A stretch of DNA of 64,000 nt, taken from NCBI GenBank assembly GCA_947488235.1, contig CANLAQ010000002.1, positions 38,190 through 102,189 on the forward strand, given 5' to 3'. Of the stretch, positions 61,743-64,000 are shown in pieces. This DNA comes from Flavobacteriales bacterium (lineage in GTDB: Bacteria; Bacteroidota; Bacteroidia; Flavobacteriales_D; Crocinitomicaceae). The notes under the pieces were generated by a model, which worked only from the letters and a program-made list of their open reading frames with translations, was not told the DNA's origin and searched no databases. The translations under genes were made by a program, and so were the position numbers. The first letter of the stretch is position 1. Each line of letters starts with the position of its first letter.

Positions 61743-64000
61743 ATGAAGAAACTTTTACTTTTATTTATTATTTTTTTAGCGAGCCTTAGTCAGCTTTCTG
61801 CCCAGTTTTGCCTTGCCCCGTCTTCTACTTTGGCAATTGTGCCAAATGGAACCATTCAATATACGCCTTATTATTCTTCAGGTGCTAGGGTTTTCTCTTT
61901 TACAGGAACGGCAGGCTGCGTTTATACTTTTTCTACTTGTGGACAAAGTACGGTTGATACCTATCTTCGTTTACACAATTCCGCATTAACCTTAATAGCA
62001 GCCGCAGATGATCAATGCGGACCTTTTCAGTCTAATATGGTTTGGACCTGTCCGGCAACCGGCACCTATTACATGCACCTTTCGAGATGGACATGTTTTG
62101 GCTTGACTTCCTCCACTCGAATGAGTTATACCGTGTCTTGCCCAACACCTTGCACGCAAACTAGCGTTACATTAAATATGTTTGATTCGTGGGGAGACGG
62201 ATGGAATGGAGCCACATACACCTTGACCAATTCTGCCGGGGCAGCTGTTGCATCGGGTACTTTACCTACAGGTAGTTTCGGTACGGCCGTACTTTGTTTA
62301 GCTCCAGGTTGTTATTATATGAATGTAACAGGGGGAACTTATCCTTGGGAATGTTCATGGAATTTATCTGTAGCCGGCGGAACGGTTGCAAATGGCGGCG
62401 CTCCCGCCACAAATATTGTCGTCCCTGTGGGTGTTTCATCTTGCACGGTCCCCAATCCCCCCACCTCTATAAGCGCAACAGCTCAAACAATTTGTTTAGG
62501 GGGTTCTACTACATTAACGGCAAATGGTGCCGTTGGAACAGTTTATTGGTTCGCTGGAGGCTGTAATACAACAGGTCAAATTGGAACTGGTAATACCATT
62601 ACCGTTAGTCCAACGGTTACTACTACCTATTATGCAAGAAATTTTCAAAATGGTAATTTTAGCAACACTTGTGTTTCTTACACGGTTATAGTTAATAATG
62701 CTACTACCCCTACCTTTAATGCTTTACCAAATATTTGCAGTGGTACCACAGCTCCGGTCTTACCTTCCTCTTCTGTGAATTCAATTAATGGAACATGGAA
62801 TCCCGCCAATATTTCTACCGTTGCGGCGGGAACTTCTAATTATGTATTCACACCAAACGCAGGACAGTGTGCTGTAGCAGCAACAGTTGCGGTTACCGTT
62901 AATCCAAGTCCAACAATGGCTGTAACGCCGACACCCGCTGGCTGCGCAACAGTCTCCAACGGAGCTCTTAATGTTACTGCAACAGGTGGTTTGGCAGCTT
63001 ATAATGTTAGTTGGACGGGAACAAGTTCAGGAAATCCGGCAGGAACAGAAATAGCTGCAAGTGGAGGGTCTTATGCGATTAGCAACCTTTCCGCAGGCAC
63101 TTATAATGTTACTCTTGCTGGGTCAAATTCATGTCAAGCAACTGCAAGCGCAACGATAAGTTCTTTGCCTGCAATTACAACAACAGCCATACCTACCGCC
63201 GTAACTTGTAACGGATTAAGCAATGGCTCTATTTTGCTTAGTGCTGCAAATGGTACAGCACCATATAATGTTAGTTGGACAGGGCCAAGTTCAGGAAATC
63301 CAAGCGGAACAGAAATTGCTTCTGCAGGAGCCTCCTATTCAATACCTGCTCTTGTAGCAGGGGTTTATTCCATTACCGTAACAGATGCAGTTGGTTGTAC
63401 AAGCACAATATCTGCAACCGTTTCTCAACCTACAGCCTTATCCCCAAGTACCTCTCAAGTTAATGTTTTATGTTTTGGAAATAGTTCTGCAAGTATTAAC
63501 CTTACCCCAACAGGTGGAACAGCACCTTACACTTATTTGTGGAGTAATACTGCTACTACTGAAGATTTAGCCAATCTCGCATCTGGAACTTATACCGTTA
63601 CTACAACTGATGCCAATGGTTGTACAAGTTCCAATTCAGTAACCATTACACAACCAACAGCGGCATTAAGTTTATTGGAAACCCATACGAATGTGCTGTG
63701 TTTTGGTAATACAACGGGAGGGATTGATTTAATTCCAGCAGGCGGTACAGCGCCTTATACTTATTTATGGAGCAATACTGCTACTACGGAAGACATCGCT
63801 AATATCGCATCTGGAATTTATACTGTTACGACTACTGATGCTAATGGATGCACCGCAACTTTGAGTGTAACTATTACACAACCAGTTGCCGGAATGAACT
63901 TAACAGAAACGCATTCAAATGTTTTGTGTTTTGGAGCTTCAACGGCCTCAATAGATCAGACAGTTACCGGTGGAACAGGCCCTTATACTTATTTGTGGAG
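61743..64000 (+). CDS. Large secreted adhesin-like protein with SprB-like repeats; 3' end beyond window
   Basis: ATG at 61743: MKKLLLLFIIFLASLSQLSAQFCLAPSSTLAIV...; GGTAPYTYLWSNTATTEDLANLASGTYTVTTTDANGCTSSNSVTITQP repeats; open to window end so not in the ORF track. Confidence 0.85.
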   Translation, partial: MKKLLLLFIIFLASLSQLSAQFCLAPSSTLAIVPNGTIQYTPYYSSGARVFSFTGTAGCVYTFSTCGQSTVDTYLRLHNSALTLIAAADDQCGPFQSNMVWTCPATGTYYMHLSRWTCFGLTSSTRMSYTVSCPTPCTQTSVTLNMFDSWGDGWNGATYTLTNSAGAAVASGTLPTGSFGTAVLCLAPGCYYMNVTGGTYPWECSWNLSVAGGTVANGGAPATNIVVPVGVSSCTVPNPPTSISATAQTICLGGSTTLTANGAVGTVYWFAGGCNTTGQIGTGNTITVSPTVTTTYYARNFQNGNFSNTCVSYTVIVNNATTPTFNALPNICSGTTAPVLPSSSVNSINGTWNPANISTVAAGTSNYVFTPNAGQCAVAATVAVTVNPSPTMAVTPTPAGCATVSNGALNVTATGGLAAYNVSWTGTSSGNPAGTEIAASGGSYAISNLSAGTYNVTLAGSNSCQATASATISSLPAITTTAIPTAVTCNGLSNGSILLSAANGTAPYNVSWTGPSSGNPSGTEIASAGASYSIPALVAGVYSITVTDAVGCTSTISATVSQPTALSPSTSQVNVLCFGNSSASINLTPTGGTAPYTYLWSNTATTEDLANLASGTYTVTTTDANGCTSSNSVTITQPTAALSLLETHTNVLCFGNTTGGIDLIPAGGTAPYTYLWSNTATTEDIANIASGIYTVTTTDANGCTATLSVTITQPVAGMNLTETHSNVLCFGASTASIDQTVTGGTGPYTYLW
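63531..64000 (+). repeat. SprB-like tandem repeat array, 228-bp period
   Basis: ACTTATTTGTGGAG(T/C)AATACTGCTACTAC(T/G)GAAGA unit recurs at 63531, 63759 and 63987. Confidence 0.9.

Noticed and set aside
62294-63570. Short plus-strand ORFs of 61-90 aa at the 3' end
   Set aside because: Out of frame with the long open frame from 61743, which carries a signal peptide and SprB-like repeats.

Overview
The window is a contiguous chromosomal stretch from a low-GC marine/aquatic-type Bacteroidota (flavobacterial-like) genome. Supporting signs are TAnnTTTG-type promoters, gliding/T9SS-type secreted proteins, SprB-like repeats, DUF4270 and the panD-panC-glgA-like-DUF4270-glmS order. Most of it is dense housekeeping sequence: cysS (partial), ispD, sdhCAB-type complex, rnc-fabF-acpP, purN, kynU, hemL, panCD, glmS, rpoN, asnS, pth, tRNA-Ser(GGA), ansA, tatD, galE, ppk1, ileS, SOD, mgtE, lysS, recX, rng, HU, mutY, M17 aminopeptidase, pdxA, and the DUF177-rpmF-plsX-fabH-accB-accC operon. 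The most interesting signal is a phototrophy/carotenoid pairing. A DTE-motif proteorhodopsin (20862-21578, minus) has Met at the spectral-tuning position and Gly at the helix-E position that opens the carotenoid 'fenestration' in xanthorhodopsin. About 6-8 kb away is a tightly coupled operon, hemL - SDR/epimerase - DUF422 (CruF-like) - crtZ - fused lycopene cyclase (CrtYcd-type). Other points of interest are a secreted SOD with an extra C-terminal domain, a missed 30-aa basic COX24-like ORF, a 210-bp internal tandem duplication, a 228-bp-period SprB-like array cut by the window end, and a repeat-bearing non-coding patch next to tRNA-Ser. No CRISPR array, intact IS element, prophage or recognisable defence system was seen. 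All calls come from reading the sequence and translations; no database search was run.
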